A DNA stretch of 64,000 nt, taken from assembly GCA_036873755.1 (NCBI GenBank), contig JAVTVY010033668.1, positions 62,001 to 126,000 on the forward strand. The letters run 5' to 3'. Positions 21,532 through 32,890 of the stretch are shown piece by piece; position 1 is the first letter of the stretch, and the number at the start of each line of letters is the position of its first letter. The translations under genes were made by a program, and so were the position numbers. This DNA comes from Hanleya hanleyi (Eukaryota; Mollusca; Polyplacophora; Lepidopleurida; Hanleyidae). The notes beneath the pieces were generated by a model. The model did not search any database, was not told the origin of the DNA, and saw nothing but the letters and a program-made list of their open reading frames with translations.

Positions 21532-23003
21532 TTAGAGTAATTCTTTTTGACCGTCCTTTTTATTTTTCCTTTGTTCTCTTTCTTCTTTTTTACTTTTCCT
21601 CTTATAAACATCTTTCTCTCTCTCTTGTCCCAACAAGTCCTTCGACCTTTGATTCATGGAAGTCTCGCATTTCAATGGGCGCTCATTACAGTCAACATAC
21701 ACCTCATCAGAAAGCATGGACGACTCGTTGGTAGAAGTGGGAGTAGCATCGACTATTTTAGGCTCTTTGCCGGATTCGATATCTATTGGTTTCTCTTTTT
21801 TCTTCTTTTTCTGATTCGAGGTAGCTTTATTACTACAAGACTGTTGATTAATTTCTTCCTCTGTGAACTCCTTCATTACTTCCTCGTTTGGTGTAAAGTT
21901 TACATCTACACCGGAGTGAATAGGATTAATGAAGGAATCCACAGACTGCACAGGTGCATCCTGACCCGAAACTCTACCAGTATCCAGTAAGTTGTCACCC
22001 TTCAATTCAACTTCCGGAGTTAAAACTATGTCAACACTTTCAGTCTGATCAGAAACAGACTTCTGATCACCTGACTTTTGATCACCTGACTTGACTTCTA
22101 CATCATCGCAAACCTCACTATCACCGACAACTTCATCTTGCGAACTACAACCTTCATCCCTCTCGTCAACGAGACCCTCGTAGTGGTTTGGGGTTTTCTC
22201 ATTGCTCCCGGCGGAGACTATCTTCTGATGATGTTCGGTGGTCTTGCCATCAGGGCCTACAGTCTTCCACAAATCTATATAGTGCTGTTGTTTCCGCTGG
22301 AAAGCCTCGGCGGAAAGTCCTTTTCGAACTTCTGCGGGCGGAACAGGGCGAGGATCTGAGGAATCATCTTTTCTATCGTTAGCTACGGTATCTTCAGGAA
22401 CTTGTTTGGCCTTTGGACAGGTTTTTTTATAGTGTCCTTCCTGATGACAGATCAGGCATTTATTTTTCAAAGGACACCTCGAGTTCATGTGATCTTCAGA
22501 TCCACAAGTATAACATGTTTTTACTTGACCGTTATACCATACAGGAAGTCTCATACCTCCAACTAAAATAGAAAAAGGAAGAGTACGTTTGAATTTCGAC
22601 ATCCAAATTCTTCGAACTCCTGTCTCAAACTCTCTATCAAATGAATAGAACTCTTTTTGTACAGAGAGAACATCACCATAAAACTCAAAAACACTTCTGA
22701 TCGCAGAATCTGGGAAATCGCATGGTCCGTTCATCTTTACTAGCAATTTCCCTGGATCTATTTCCTCAAAATGGCCACGTTGATCTCCAGCGCGAATACC
22801 TTCCAGCACTAGGCGAGTTTTGGCAATTTCATTTGCTAGTGTGACGTTCCACGGGGTATTTGATACCTGTAATAGACTTTTAAGGACTCACCGTCCTGAT
22901 CCAACAATGTCTTTTAATGCGCGATATATATATCAATTGCATTACCTTTCTCTAGACATTGAAGTCTTAGACTCAGTGACCTATCAAACTTTCTAAAGGC
23001 CAT
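21532..23003 (-). pseudogene. LINE ORF1, nucleic-acid-binding protein
   Basis: Two zinc knuckles are clear: CYTCGSEDHMNSRC and CLICHQEGHYKKTC (about 22390-22520), the CX2CX4HX4C pattern. Upstream is an RRM-like or gag-like region with VSNTPWNVTLANEIAKTRL; downstream is a long acidic, Ser/Lys-rich tail. The likely start is ATG at 23003 (MAFRKFDRS). A stop or frameshift lies near 22900 and another near 22850, so the 425-codon open part begins downstream at about 22809. ORF1 proteins package LINE RNA. Confidence 0.88.
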
Positions 23004-23829
23004 GGTGAACAAAAAAAAATTAAAGTCCCACTAGGGAATCTCAATACAACTACAAAGTACAAATATTAACACGCACAAACCCCAACAGTGTGCCTCCCCA
23101 CAGAGTAAACATTGACTACCCCCCGAGGGAGTATCACTTCAAAGGTGAATACTATATATAAGCAGTACAACAATACACTCTCTCCGAACCTCAGGTCCCG
23201 GCCGAACAATAGCCCAGTTCTAAACCTGACCGGTTGCCGGGTAATGCCGAGGAACAAAAAAAAACAGAGAACAAAAGACTCGCTCAAACCTGTATTCTGA
23301 GGGCTAGCCTTCAGTATACACCTTCAATATGTACATGTATTTAGTCTAGCTCGATATACGCAGATATGTGTAAAGTCAAACTGAACGAAAAACGAACCAA
23401 CTACAAACTAGATCAAGCCAACAAGGAAATATATATACACCAGCAAAATACGAAATATTTACAGACAAGCGAACAAACAGAGAAGAGGGAGACAAAAAAA
23501 CCACCGACCCTCTCGGTCACAAAGACCGAGACGGTAGTAATGGCAGATCTGTGCCTTCCCAAACCAGGCCAAACTGACTAAGTCAGAAAAACGCCCAGAA
23601 CAGCAAAAAAACTGAGAAATAATTCTAAACTTTCACCACAGGTATTTGCCAAAATTATTCACAAAATATATTACACAAAAATCAGAGCTAAGATCAGCTG
23701 AAATCCGCAGAATTAGACAAATTTCTCGGAGCGAAGTGAAAAGACGTCTGACTCTCAATCTCTCTACATCCGGGATCGACACTTAATAATAAATAACAGA
23801 TTTACAAGTTGAACATGACAAAGAATGAG

Positions 23830-25143
23830 TTAATGTTCTAGAACACTAACAACAACTGTTCAGGGCCGATTCAACATTGTTCTTGGCCACGACCTGCCCC
23901 TCGGTAGTGGCCGACTCTAGTTTCCCTGATTCTGTGAGTTTCTCATCCAGTCACAGTCTGATTTGTAATGGTGGAGACTACAGCACCGGAAACAGTGGCG
24001 ACACGTTGCTCCATCATTAGTTTTCTACACTTAGGGCATCCAGAGCGCCTCATCCTTCTACTGGAGGCTGTTGTAGTCTGTACTTTGCTTTGGTTCATGG
24101 CCGGACATCAGATTCGCTATATCGGAACGAATCTCGCGCATTTCGGCAGACCAGAGGAACTCTTTCTTTGCCTTGGATGTTGCAACCTCTGGTTTGGCGG
24201 CTGCCGTCAACTCTTGCGACACGCCCTCTTCAGATACAGCATTCACTCTGGGTTTCTGACGATTACTTATACCCAGTTTTTTCTGTCTCTCAGTGTCTGT
24301 TGACATCACTTCCACCACCTTCTGCAGTAGATCTTCGTCGGTCACATCCAGATCTTCGAGGATCGGCTTCAGCTCCTGTCGCAAATTGTCATTCTGTAGT
24401 CCAGTCTTTAGGGCATGGAGAAACATACCCTTCACCAGTGTTGGGAAATGGCGTCGTCTTCCATAGACGCGTACATTATTTTCTGACGCAAGTCCATTAA
24501 ATTTATCACAAAGTCCTGAGACTTTTCATTGGCTTTCTGGCCTGCTACCGCTAGCTGCTGGTATAGTTCGGTAGCAGATTTCTCGTCATAATGTAGGCGA
24601 AGCATTTTTGTAGCTTTGGCCAGAGTCAAGTCATCACATCTTTCAAAATATTTACCGATCCCAATACCAGGGCCTATACACTGACTGCTTCAACCACATC
24701 CTTTTCAGTGTAGCCTCGGTCTAGGCCTGAATCGATTTGCCTAAACAGACTGGCAAATGATAAACAGTTTTTATTATCACAGTCAAGCACTTGATCAGAG
24801 ATTCTGAACCCTTCTGTAGACTGCATACTCCCTTTCAGTGCACACTACATGTGCAGACTGCTCTGCACGTCCAAGGTTCTGACTATCTGGGTTAGCTGCT
24901 CCAAAAATCCCTGAAGTCCAAGAAGGGTTGCTTCTCCTCCATCGTCTTTAGAACACGCTACGGCTGGGAATTTGTCAATTTTTTCACAAGGGCTCCTTTC
25001 TTCTGCTCAGCAGTGTACACACCTGGCACTGCCAAGAGCTCCAAGACCCGGACCAATGCCTCTGCTGACAGGGAATATAGCACCTGCTTAACTTGCAGCT
25101 CAATCTCTGCCACATCAGTGACCTCGTCATCTTCTCCAGCCAT
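23830..25143 (-). pseudogene. Gypsy gag
   Basis: The gag start is ATG at 25143 (MAGEDDEVTDVAEIE), only about 45 bases after the 5' LTR. Frames at 24629-24432 and 24435-24058 contain capsid-like helical sequence (LRLHYDEKSATELYQQL, FVINLMDLRQKI). A CX2CX4HX4C zinc knuckle lies at about 23953-23994. Stops and shifts separate these parts near 24960, 24640 and 24058. The nested LINE begins just beyond the knuckle. Gag would form the particle that packages the element RNA. Confidence 0.85.
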
Positions 25144-25168
25144 ATTGAACCTTAACAGAGATAACTAA

Positions 25169-25184
25169 CCTGGCAAGCTCGCCA
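25169..25184 (-). other. Primer-binding site of the Gypsy element
   Basis: Four bases inside the 5' LTR, the minus strand reads TGGCGAGCTTGCCAGG. It starts with TGG, the complement of a tRNA CCA end, and sits where a primer-binding site should be. I did not identify the tRNA. Confidence 0.75.
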
Positions 25185-25188
25185 ATTT

Positions 25189-25390
25189 TGTTACCCAGGA
25201 TTCACTTGGGGATACCCAGGGGATCTGCAAAATTGGAGAAATAAACTTCTTACAAAACAAGCAAACTGCGTGTTTGAATTTCATAGACAGAACAACGCGC
25301 GCCAGTCAAAACTCCCAAAATGCAGACCGGGACGGAAACGGACTTTCCGAACTATCAAATTTTAAAGGGGGCCCCTGTTACAGCACCTCA
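25189..25390 (-). repeat. 5' LTR of the Gypsy element
   Basis: Direct counterpart of 13084-13282, about 95% identical by eye, with an added TATC near 25355. On the minus strand it starts TGAGGTGCTGTAACAG. No TATA box was confirmed. Confidence 0.93.
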
Positions 25391-25495
25391 TATAGACATG
25401 TAGAGCTTGTGTGGGAGTGAAGGATGATGAACATATATAATTACACTGTGAAAGAAAGTAGATGCTGATGGTTAATAAATATGGACAGCACATAT

Positions 25496-25593
25496 GTGAT
25501 ACGGTGGAAGCAGATGTTCTGGGACAATGGGTATACAGGCCCGAGTGATACGGTGGAAGCAGATGTTCTGGGACAATGGGTATACAGGCCCGA
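25496..25593. repeat. Exact 49-bp tandem duplication
   Basis: Bases 25496-25544 are repeated without change at 25545-25593 (unit starts GTGATACGGTGGAAG and ends CAGGCCCGA). The absence of differences implies a recent duplication, or a misassembly. Confidence 0.95.
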
Positions 25594-26930
25594 TCTATTT
25601 AATTACGCCCGCATTGGATATACAGGAGAGTCCTCTTATTAATGATTTTATCAGGGACGTCTGGGATGTTTGAAAGCAATTGAGCTAATACACAAAGGCG
25701 AGTCTTGTAAAGGCGGGTCAGAGGAAATGTCCAGGAAATTAATGAATGTCAGGTGATGTCAAATATTACATGTATATATGATGTGGAGAACTCACCACAA
25801 GAGATTATTTACCATATGTACAAGGGAACACACATGTATTGGGTAAAGTCGGTAGCATGCTGGAAAGTAGAATAAGAGAGATACATGTACAATTATGTGT
25901 TTGGGGTAAACAGAGAAATAACATGGGGCCTCTCGATTGTCTAACCGATATTGAAGATCCAAAAGGAATATATTGTATATAACGGGGATAGTTCTACAGG
26001 GACTATCGCGTCGTTGCCAAAAAAGATCACATATAGGGTGGTGTGATAGTAACGCGTTGCACGGCACACTTTGCGTAATCAGTGCGCATCGTACCACGAT
26101 GAAGTGCCGAAATAATCCAACCCCAAATCACAACACCCATGTGTTCGATGACCTGGAGGTTATCTCTGATGAAATCGCATTACAGCTAGGCTTCGTAACT
26201 ATAAACCAAGAGTTCTACTTTCATACGGACTAGACGCTTGTATACGAAATCGCAATGATGAAAACAAATGAGTGAATCTCATCGAAAGAGTAGAGCAAAT
26301 GTAAACGAATACCCAATGGGCGTCAGCTCTCTTCCTGAAATTCTATTTCTCCGCTGTAGGCCTACTATGACAGTATCTTAACGAACAGGCAAAAAATCGT
26401 CAGGCGTGTGAGGTAATATCCACTAACGAACTATCATGAAAATTGACAATCAAGTGGCAGTTGTTTCACAGCAGCCACATCCAAAGATACAGGTACCGTT
26501 ACGAAGTAATTGTCAGAGCGGTATAAAACGATACGCTGTGCTTATGAATGTTGAACAGAAATTTACAAATTGATCTGTAATCCCTCAAATATAAAGGGAA
26601 ATGCATTGGGAATCAGCCAGTAAGAAACCTTTCAGTCGATGGTATTTATCATGGAAGATGGCATTACCACCAACGCCCAACGTCTTAATTTTTGCTTCAA
26701 GAGCGTACAACTGAAACAGTAGCCTATTTTGTTTAAGAGACAGAAAAACAAGCAGGATCGACTATGTATTAGATAGCACAGATATCCCTTCAATAGAATA
26801 GAAAGCATATGCATGTGATCTATTAATACTAGATTTCATGGGTAATGGTGTATTAGGCTACACCCACATAAACTACAAACTACTTTTTGTTATATTAGAT
26901 TGGGTTCATCATACCCTATACACACATATA
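25594..26930. other. Non-coding stretch
   Basis: No coding signal is recognised. Bases 26227-26242 (GGACTAGACGCTTGTA) match the terminal motif of repeat family A, so a family A end may lie here. The rest shows nothing I can name. Confidence 0.45.
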
Positions 26931-26954
26931 TATATACCTCATGTTTGATTGTCC

Positions 26955-27000
26955 ACTTGAGAATGCTACACTAAGGGCAGACTTAGCGAAACGTCGTCTT
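26955..27000 (+). other. Penelope-type tail-like stem-loop
   Basis: CTAAG, a GGCAGA loop, then CTTAG and CGAAACG form a 5-bp stem-loop followed by CGAAAC. A comparable stem-loop then CGAAAC lies just past the Penelope ORF at 37171-37190. I associate this pattern with Penelope-like 3' ends, but it was not checked against a reference element. Confidence 0.4.
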
Positions 27001-27081
27001 TAATGAAGAAGTTGAAATCCAGGAAATCTCAGTGTTCATACTTGTGCTACTTCTATACGTGAAACCGAATGACACTTCAAA

Positions 27082-27195
27082 ATTACAACACATATAAGGG
27101 AAGTGGGAAGAGGTGCCGACATACTGGCAGAGCCACATGACTTCACAGTATAGTCTTCTGGTTAACATTTTCTGAAGCACACACCAAGAATCTAA
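27082..27195. repeat. Dispersed 110-bp module, copy at 27 kb
   Basis: Begins ATTACAACACATATAAGGGA and includes AAGTGGGAAGAGGTGCCGAC and CTTCACAGTATAGTCTTC. Near-identical to the reverse complement of 38227-38339 and similar to 42639-42749. Confidence 0.85.
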
Positions 27196-27444
27196 CTAAT
27201 CTAATGTCATTCGAAAAATTACACAAACTACTGTCGTAAGTGCATGATGTTTTGTATATCCTATTGAAGAGAGTGTCTTATGGTTTCGAGGCTGTACAAT
27301 TCTTGTTAAAGAAATAAAGCATTACCGGCACATTCCATTGCATTATCAAGCAAGTGGCTAAAAGCAGTCAAAGTCCGGTCAAGCTCTTGCATATCGCTCC
27401 AAGCTTACACAGCCTCGTATATTTGAGTCGAACTTGGGGGGTAT

Positions 27445-27770
27445 CCGACGCCCTTTAGGCAACCTCTGCCAAAGAAGAGATTTGCTTTAAACAAATGTCT
27501 GCTTCTGTTGCGACGAATAATCGAAGGCCAGGAGTAGGTTTACGGAGTATGGTATGTGTTTCGATTCGCTTCGTGTTCGATTTTAACTCGGGGCGTAATG
27601 AGGTGCTAGAGGAACTATTTTGGTGCCTGTGCTCCGCTTTCTCAAAGCCGAGTAAAGGTTAAACGTATGATGTCATTTATACATGCACGCATTACTCAAC
27701 ATTAAGGTGGGCAACACCCAGTCTGGTTTGACACTTGAATTGAAGTATTTCTTGTCGAAATATTGAAGTG
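27445..27770. repeat. Diverged direct repeat, first copy
   Basis: CCCTTTAGGCAACCTCTGCC, then TTCTGTTGCGACGAATAAT, TTTCTCAAAGCC and GGTGGGCAAC follow in the same order at 29040-29365. No coding capacity is visible. Confidence 0.75.
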
Positions 27771-29039
27771 TAGACTTAGTCAGGGAAACGGTGAGATACA
27801 ATTACGTTAACGTGGCCCAAAAGGTCAGTCTTTTAGTGGTCTGAAGGCTAGTCGCCATGCGTGACCCGCGGCTGTTGGGATCACTTGGTGAAGGAAAATG
27901 TACATTGGATAAAGGCATTCGACGCAAAGTTAGGTATTTTTGCTTGAATTATGACCTGCTTCAGTAAAATGTGGAAAGGGCCGAGGAGAGGATTAGCCTG
28001 TGATGCTGTAATTTGGCTATTGATTACTCGCGCTTGCTTTCTAAATTATACAGTTATTTGCCGCCTAGAACACTTTCTATGATCTAATATTGTGGATATA
28101 TTAGTTATACCAAATAGTCAAAATTATCTTTGAAGCCCCTACTGAAGCCCCTACCCCAAGTGAATTAGCTCTATTCATCACTGATTTAATCAGTCATGTA
28201 ATATTGAATAATGACGGGAGACCCCGCTAACAATGCTCCATCCGCTAGATGGAGGCTATATTGTATGGTCCTAAAAAGGCAAATCTCAATTTTTCAATAT
28301 TTTACATGAATTAATGAAAATTTGGTCATATTTAACCGAACTCGAGATCATCAGATAAAAACCGTGGTCAGTGATTACCTTGAGTGTATTTTCTGTGATA
28401 ATAAAGTGTATGGCTTAAACAGATAAGTTCGTTCTAGGCTAATGTGGAACAAAAATGGCAGGGTTCACTCTTTATTGGTGTACTTGGAAGGGGGTGGGGT
28501 CAGATTTCGTTGTATAAGTGGCGTGCGCTCTTCCCGAGCTGCAACTTTTAGGATTTTTAGAAATAGTTTTCATGTAAAAGAGTTCCAAATTTGACAGTTT
28601 CATGATTCTGTTGGGTTTTTTTATAAAACCGAATAACAATCCTATAAATTGCACAAAAGAAGTGCTTTAGGGGGTACCACTGTGAAAAACAAATAAGAAT
28701 AATTCATAAAAAGGCTGAAGATGTCGTAGTATGTGTTAAAATATGGGCGGAGGTGCGAATCATCCGCGTAATTACTATTTGGGCTCTGGTAATGGTTGCT
28801 TGAGTCATACATGATATCATTGTTGTGCTCGTGAACTTGCGAACGCCAATAGGTTTGCATTTAGATTGAGGTACATCAATTCGAAACCGTATAATTTGTC
28901 AATCGCTGGGCGAATCTCAGCGAAATTCCTCAACTTGAAAGACAAATCAACAAGGAATGCCCATGCATAGTATTAAGGTGATTGGGCTAAATTACCTACC
29001 CTAGTAGGCATCAGACTGCTAAAAAATAGTACCGATTCG
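27771..29039. other. Non-coding stretch
   Basis: Nothing recognised apart from the doubled motif GAAGCCCCTACT near 28133-28158. Short ORFs on the minus strand at 28472-28860 lack motif support. Confidence 0.45.
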
Positions 29040-29365
29040 TTGACCCCTTTAGGCCAACTCTGCAAGGAAAGTGAATTGTTTTAAAAATATCTTCTGCCTC
29101 TGTTGCGAAGAATAATTGAATGCCAGCGGTAGTTATTTGAAGTATGATATGTATTCGGTTTAGCTAGGAGTTTGCTTTTAACTCAGGGTCTAATAAGGTC
29201 TTGCTCAGAAGGGCTATTTAGGTGTCTGCGCCCCCTTTCTCAAAGCCAATAAAAGAACCAAAAAGTATGACGTCCTTTGTATGAGCGCGCATAGCTCAAA
29301 ATCGAGATGGGCAACCCCCGCCAAGAAGTGTGTCAGATTGTAGCACTTGAACTAAAGTACTTTTT
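29040..29365. repeat. Diverged direct repeat, second copy
   Basis: Ordered matches to 27445-27770 with many substitutions and small indels; an older duplicate or a second copy of an interspersed repeat. Confidence 0.75.
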
Positions 29366-29591
29366 GCAGAAGCGTGTTGTTTGAACATGGCAGGCAGTTC
29401 TCTAGCCGAACCCCAGTGACAACGTAAATGACCGCCATCGCCAAAATTATGTCTGAATTCTTTATTTATTTTGGTGTCTTTATCGGGTTTTCTGAGTTAC
29501 TTAAACGGCCATGATTGAAGCCGATAGACAAATTTCCTCACTAGAAGGAAAAGGTATATAAATGAATGAATGAGCAAGTTTCCTTGAATGC

Positions 29592-31413
29592 AAGCTAGAT
29601 TATTGCGGGTTTTTAGCCCACCATCACCAGATGGTGGGCTGTTCAAATCACTTTTCGTCCGTGGTCCGTCGTCCGTCCGTCGTCCGTCAGTCCGTCGTCC
29701 GTCAGTCCGTCAGTCCGTCCGTAAACAATTCTTGTTACCGCGATTTTTCAGGAACTACTGCATGGATCTTTTTCAAATTTGGTACACAGGTTCCCCTTGG
29801 GGTCTCGTTGTGCAAGAAACCTTTTCTGGTCCGATTCGAAAATCCAATATGGCCACGAGGCAGCCATCTTGGATTTCCCCATGAAACCTTGTTACCGCGA
29901 TTTCTCAGGAACTACTGCATGGATCTTTTCCAAATTTGGTACACAGGTTCCCCTTGGGGTCTAGTTGTGCAAGAAACCTTTTCTGGTCCGATTTGAAAAT
30001 CCAATATGGCCACCAGGCAGCCATCTTGGATTTCCCCATGAGACTTAGTTATCGCCATTTCTCAGTACTGCATGGATCTTTCTCAAATTTGGTACACAGA
30101 TTCTCCTTAGGGTCTAGTTTTGCAAGATACCTTTTTCGGTCCCAATCGAAAATCCAATATGGCCAGAAGGCGGCCATCTTGGATTTCCCCATGAAACCTT
30201 GTTATCGCGATTTCTCAGGAACTGCTGAGTGGATCTTTCTCAAATTTGGTACACAGGTTCGCCTTGGGGTCTAGTTGTGCAAGATACCTTATCTGATCTG
30301 ATTCGAAAATCCAATATGGCCACCAGGCGGCCATCTTGTTTTTCCCCCCATGAAACTTTATCACGATTTCTCAGGAACTACTGCATTGATCTTTCTCAAT
30401 TTCGATACACAGGTTCCCCTTGGGGTCTAGTTGTGCAGGATACCTTTTTCAGTCCGAATCGAAAATCCAATATGGTCACAAGGCGGCCACCTTTGATTTC
30501 CCCATGAAAACTTGTTATCGTGATTTCTCAGAAACTACTGCATGGATCTTTCTCAAATTTGGTACACAGGTTCCCCTTGGGATCTAGTTGTGCAAGATGC
30601 CTTTTCTGGTCCGATTCGAAAATCCAATATGGCCACCAGGCAGCCATCTTGGATTTCCCCAAGAAACTTTTGTTATCGTCATTTCTCAGGAAGTACAGCA
30701 TGGATCTTTCTCAAATTTGGTACACAGGTTCACCTTATGATCTAGTTGTGCAAGATACCTTTTTCGGTTCAAATTGAAAATCCAATATGGCCACCAGGCG
30801 GCCAAATTAGATTTCCCCAAGAAAATTTGTTATCGTGATTTCTCAGGAAGTACTGCCTGGATCTTTCTCAAATTTGGTAGACAGGTTGCCCTTGTGGTCC
30901 AGTTGTGCAACATACCTTTCTGGTCCGATTCCTAAATCCAATATGTCCATCAGGCGTCCATCTTGGATTTCCCCATGAAACTTTGTTATTGAGATTTCTC
31001 AGGAACTACTGCATGGATCTTTATCAAATTTGGTACACAGGTTCCCCTTGTCACCTAGTTGTGCAAGATACCTTTTCTGGTCCGATTCGAAAATCCAATA
31101 TGGCCACCAGGCGCCCATCTTGGATTTCACAATGAAACTTTGTTATCGTGATTTCTCAAGAAGTACTGCATGGATCTTCCTCAAATTTGGTACACAGATT
31201 CCCCTTGTGGCCCAGTTGGGCAAGATACCTTTTTTGGTCCGATTCGAAAATCCAATATGGCTGCCAGGTGGCCATCTTGAATTTCCCCTTGAAACACTGT
31301 TATCTTGAATTCTCAGGAAATATTTCATGGATCTTTCTGAAATTTGGAACACAGGTCCCACATGGGGCCTAGTTGTGCAAGATACCTTTTTCGGTCCGAT
31401 TCGAAAATCCAAT
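29592..31413. repeat. 156-bp tandem array with hairpin leader
   Basis: Eleven units start near 29731, 29888, 30044, 30198, 30356, 30511, 30667, 30825, 30981, 31138 and 31295, spaced 154-158 bp; the last is cut at about 31413. The core reads GGAACTACTGCATGGATC, AAATTTGGTACACAGGTTCC and AATCCAATATGGCCACCAGG. In front lie a 9-bp-stem hairpin (29616-29639, GCCCACCAT/ATGGTGGGC) and a GTCCGTC-type simple repeat (29656-29722). Most units preserve the same reading phase, which explains the repetitive ORFs (WYTGSPWGL); I do not regard them as genes. Confidence 0.93.
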
Positions 31414-31427
31414 TAATACGGTATTCC

Positions 31428-31685
31428 CGAGTTGTGACGTTGCATCACAAGAGTCGGTGGATCAAACGGTGGGGTATTTTCTATATATTGACTATAGAGA
31501 ATATCCATATCTTCACCTTCCATATCAAGGAGTTAAAATAATTCGGAATTAAAATGTATTTCTTCAAATTTTAAATCAGTTTTCTTTAGTCCATGTAGTT
31601 GCAAGTGAACTGCCCCACTCTTTCGTCTCCCGGCGGGTCAGCTACATGAAGGGACGTCACTCTTGTGACACAATGTCACAACTCG
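31428..31685. mobile_element. Short inverted-repeat element (MITE-like)
   Basis: CGAGTTGTGAC...CACAAGAGT at 31428-31454 is matched in reverse complement at 31659-31685 with four or five mismatches over 27 bp. It directly follows the 156-bp array. No target duplication could be fixed. Confidence 0.6.
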
Positions 31686-32439
31686 ACAACTGTTAACTAC
31701 TGCATGTTTCGATCCAAGGGAAATAATCAAGATTCAGACACTTTCAAATTCGAAGTTTCAACATTACTGCGCGGACCGGATCCCTTCAGTATTAAGTATT
31801 GTACCATCTTACTATTTTCGAGCATGGTATCTTAAAAGAGATATCTCAAACTAGTCCAGTAAACAGAACAGAATTAGCATTCGTTTCAAATTATAAAATC
31901 TTAAGTATGCCAAAGTGTCAAAGAGATTTTTCTTTTCGCTTCCTGTACCCAATGATGAAACGTGCAAAAAAATAAATAAAATAAAAATACTACAAAACGA
32001 AGACGAAGGATTCTCCGTGACTAACTTCTCTTCTATTTCTCTTGTACTATAACAACCGACATAAGTTCAGTTTCTAGAAATTTTGAAACTCCTGAAACTT
32101 AGAAAGATTATATCTTGGTGTTTTCCAGGGTCCCTTTTTCGATCTTTTTCGCTCAGATTCGAAATTCTGTAAACAAAATTACAACTCAATCGTCTTAGTA
32201 ACAATGGACAAAAAGATCCTCTTGTCATTAGCTTACAATTATCGGACAATGGTGGGCGCCAAGATCCTTCAGGATCTCTCGTTTTGTAACGGCTATGCTT
32301 GTTTGCATTTCGTATCAGATCATACGAGTAGTCGCGTATGATAGAGTAGAGCCGAGAGAAAAATTCGAAAGGCCGAAATCAAGGTTAAGAGTTACGTTCT
32401 ACCGCCTCGATATACAGCAACCTCTGACAGCAGGCGTCA
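31686..32439. other. Non-coding stretch
   Basis: No motif recognised; short ORFs only. Confidence 0.45.
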
Positions 32440-32890
32440 GATACGATTTTCACTATTCAGCCATCGTTCACAGAAGAATATCCGTGTCAATAATCGAAAG
32501 AAATTTTTCAGATGACAGCACCAATTCCAAAGATTTATTAAATAAATATAATAAAAACACAACATGGTGTTCTACAAGAGAGAAACGGTCAATGGTTTTC
32601 AATTACGTCTATTATGATTTTTTTTAACATCCTTATCACTGATGATTATTCCTTATCCAAATGAATTTCCATGTTATTTTCTAAAGTAGGATGTATCTCA
32701 GTCATGGTTTGTTTGCGGTTGTTCATTTGACCAACAGGGAAATGTAAAACACTTTATGTTCAAACTGTCCCTTGTCCCTGGTTAAGCGGAATTAGACACA
32801 AGTTACGAACCGTAGCTCCAGAGGTCTTGCACTATACGACCGTATTTTGTCGTCAGTGTACGATATTTATCACAGAATTTGGGAAATTTT
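32440..32890. repeat. Dispersed repeat family A, copy at 32 kb
   Basis: Collinear with 4240-4720: a diverged CACTATTCAGCC start, GATGTATCTCAGTCA, GGTTAAGCGGAATTAGACAC and a CGTATTTTG block occur in the same order and at similar spacing. Confidence 0.65.

Larger units (their letters stand above)
17915..23790 (-). mobile_element. I/Nimb-like LINE nested in the Gypsy element
   Basis: The minus strand carries ORF1 with two CCHC knuckles, then an endonuclease, RT, and a C-terminal RNase H. That domain set is characteristic of the I superfamily (I, Nimb and relatives). The 3' tail near 17915-17970 has the CTGAAATATTGCTGAATGCG pattern. A 5'-truncated second copy at 33355-35925 shares coding sequence and tail, which confirms the boundaries as one element. 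Near-full length (about 5.9 kb) with frameshifts in every domain. The exact junctions with Gypsy were not resolved. Confidence 0.9.
13084..25390 (-). mobile_element. Ty3/Gypsy LTR retrotransposon carrying a nested LINE
   Basis: Two direct repeats of about 200 bp flank gag, protease, RT, RNase H and integrase segments that read in this order on the minus strand, which is the Gypsy arrangement. A primer-binding site adjoins the 5' LTR (the right one). No chromodomain or envelope gene is seen. A separate LINE is inserted between gag and protease (about 17915-23790), so the Gypsy element itself is only about 6.4 kb. All coding segments are interrupted, and no target-site duplication is visible outside the LTRs. 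The LTRs differ at roughly nine positions plus two small indels over about 200 bp. Confidence 0.92.

Noticed and set aside
23066..23581. Short ORFs upstream of LINE ORF1
   Set aside because: They lie in the LINE 5' untranslated region, have no motif, and occur on both strands.
13084..25390. Endogenous retrovirus with envelope gene
   Set aside because: No envelope-like frame with a membrane segment was found after integrase; domain order fits a plain Gypsy element.
29588..31412. Family of proteins encoded by the overlapping ORFs in the 156-bp array
   Set aside because: They are the same repeat unit translated; the near multiple-of-three period keeps frames open by chance.
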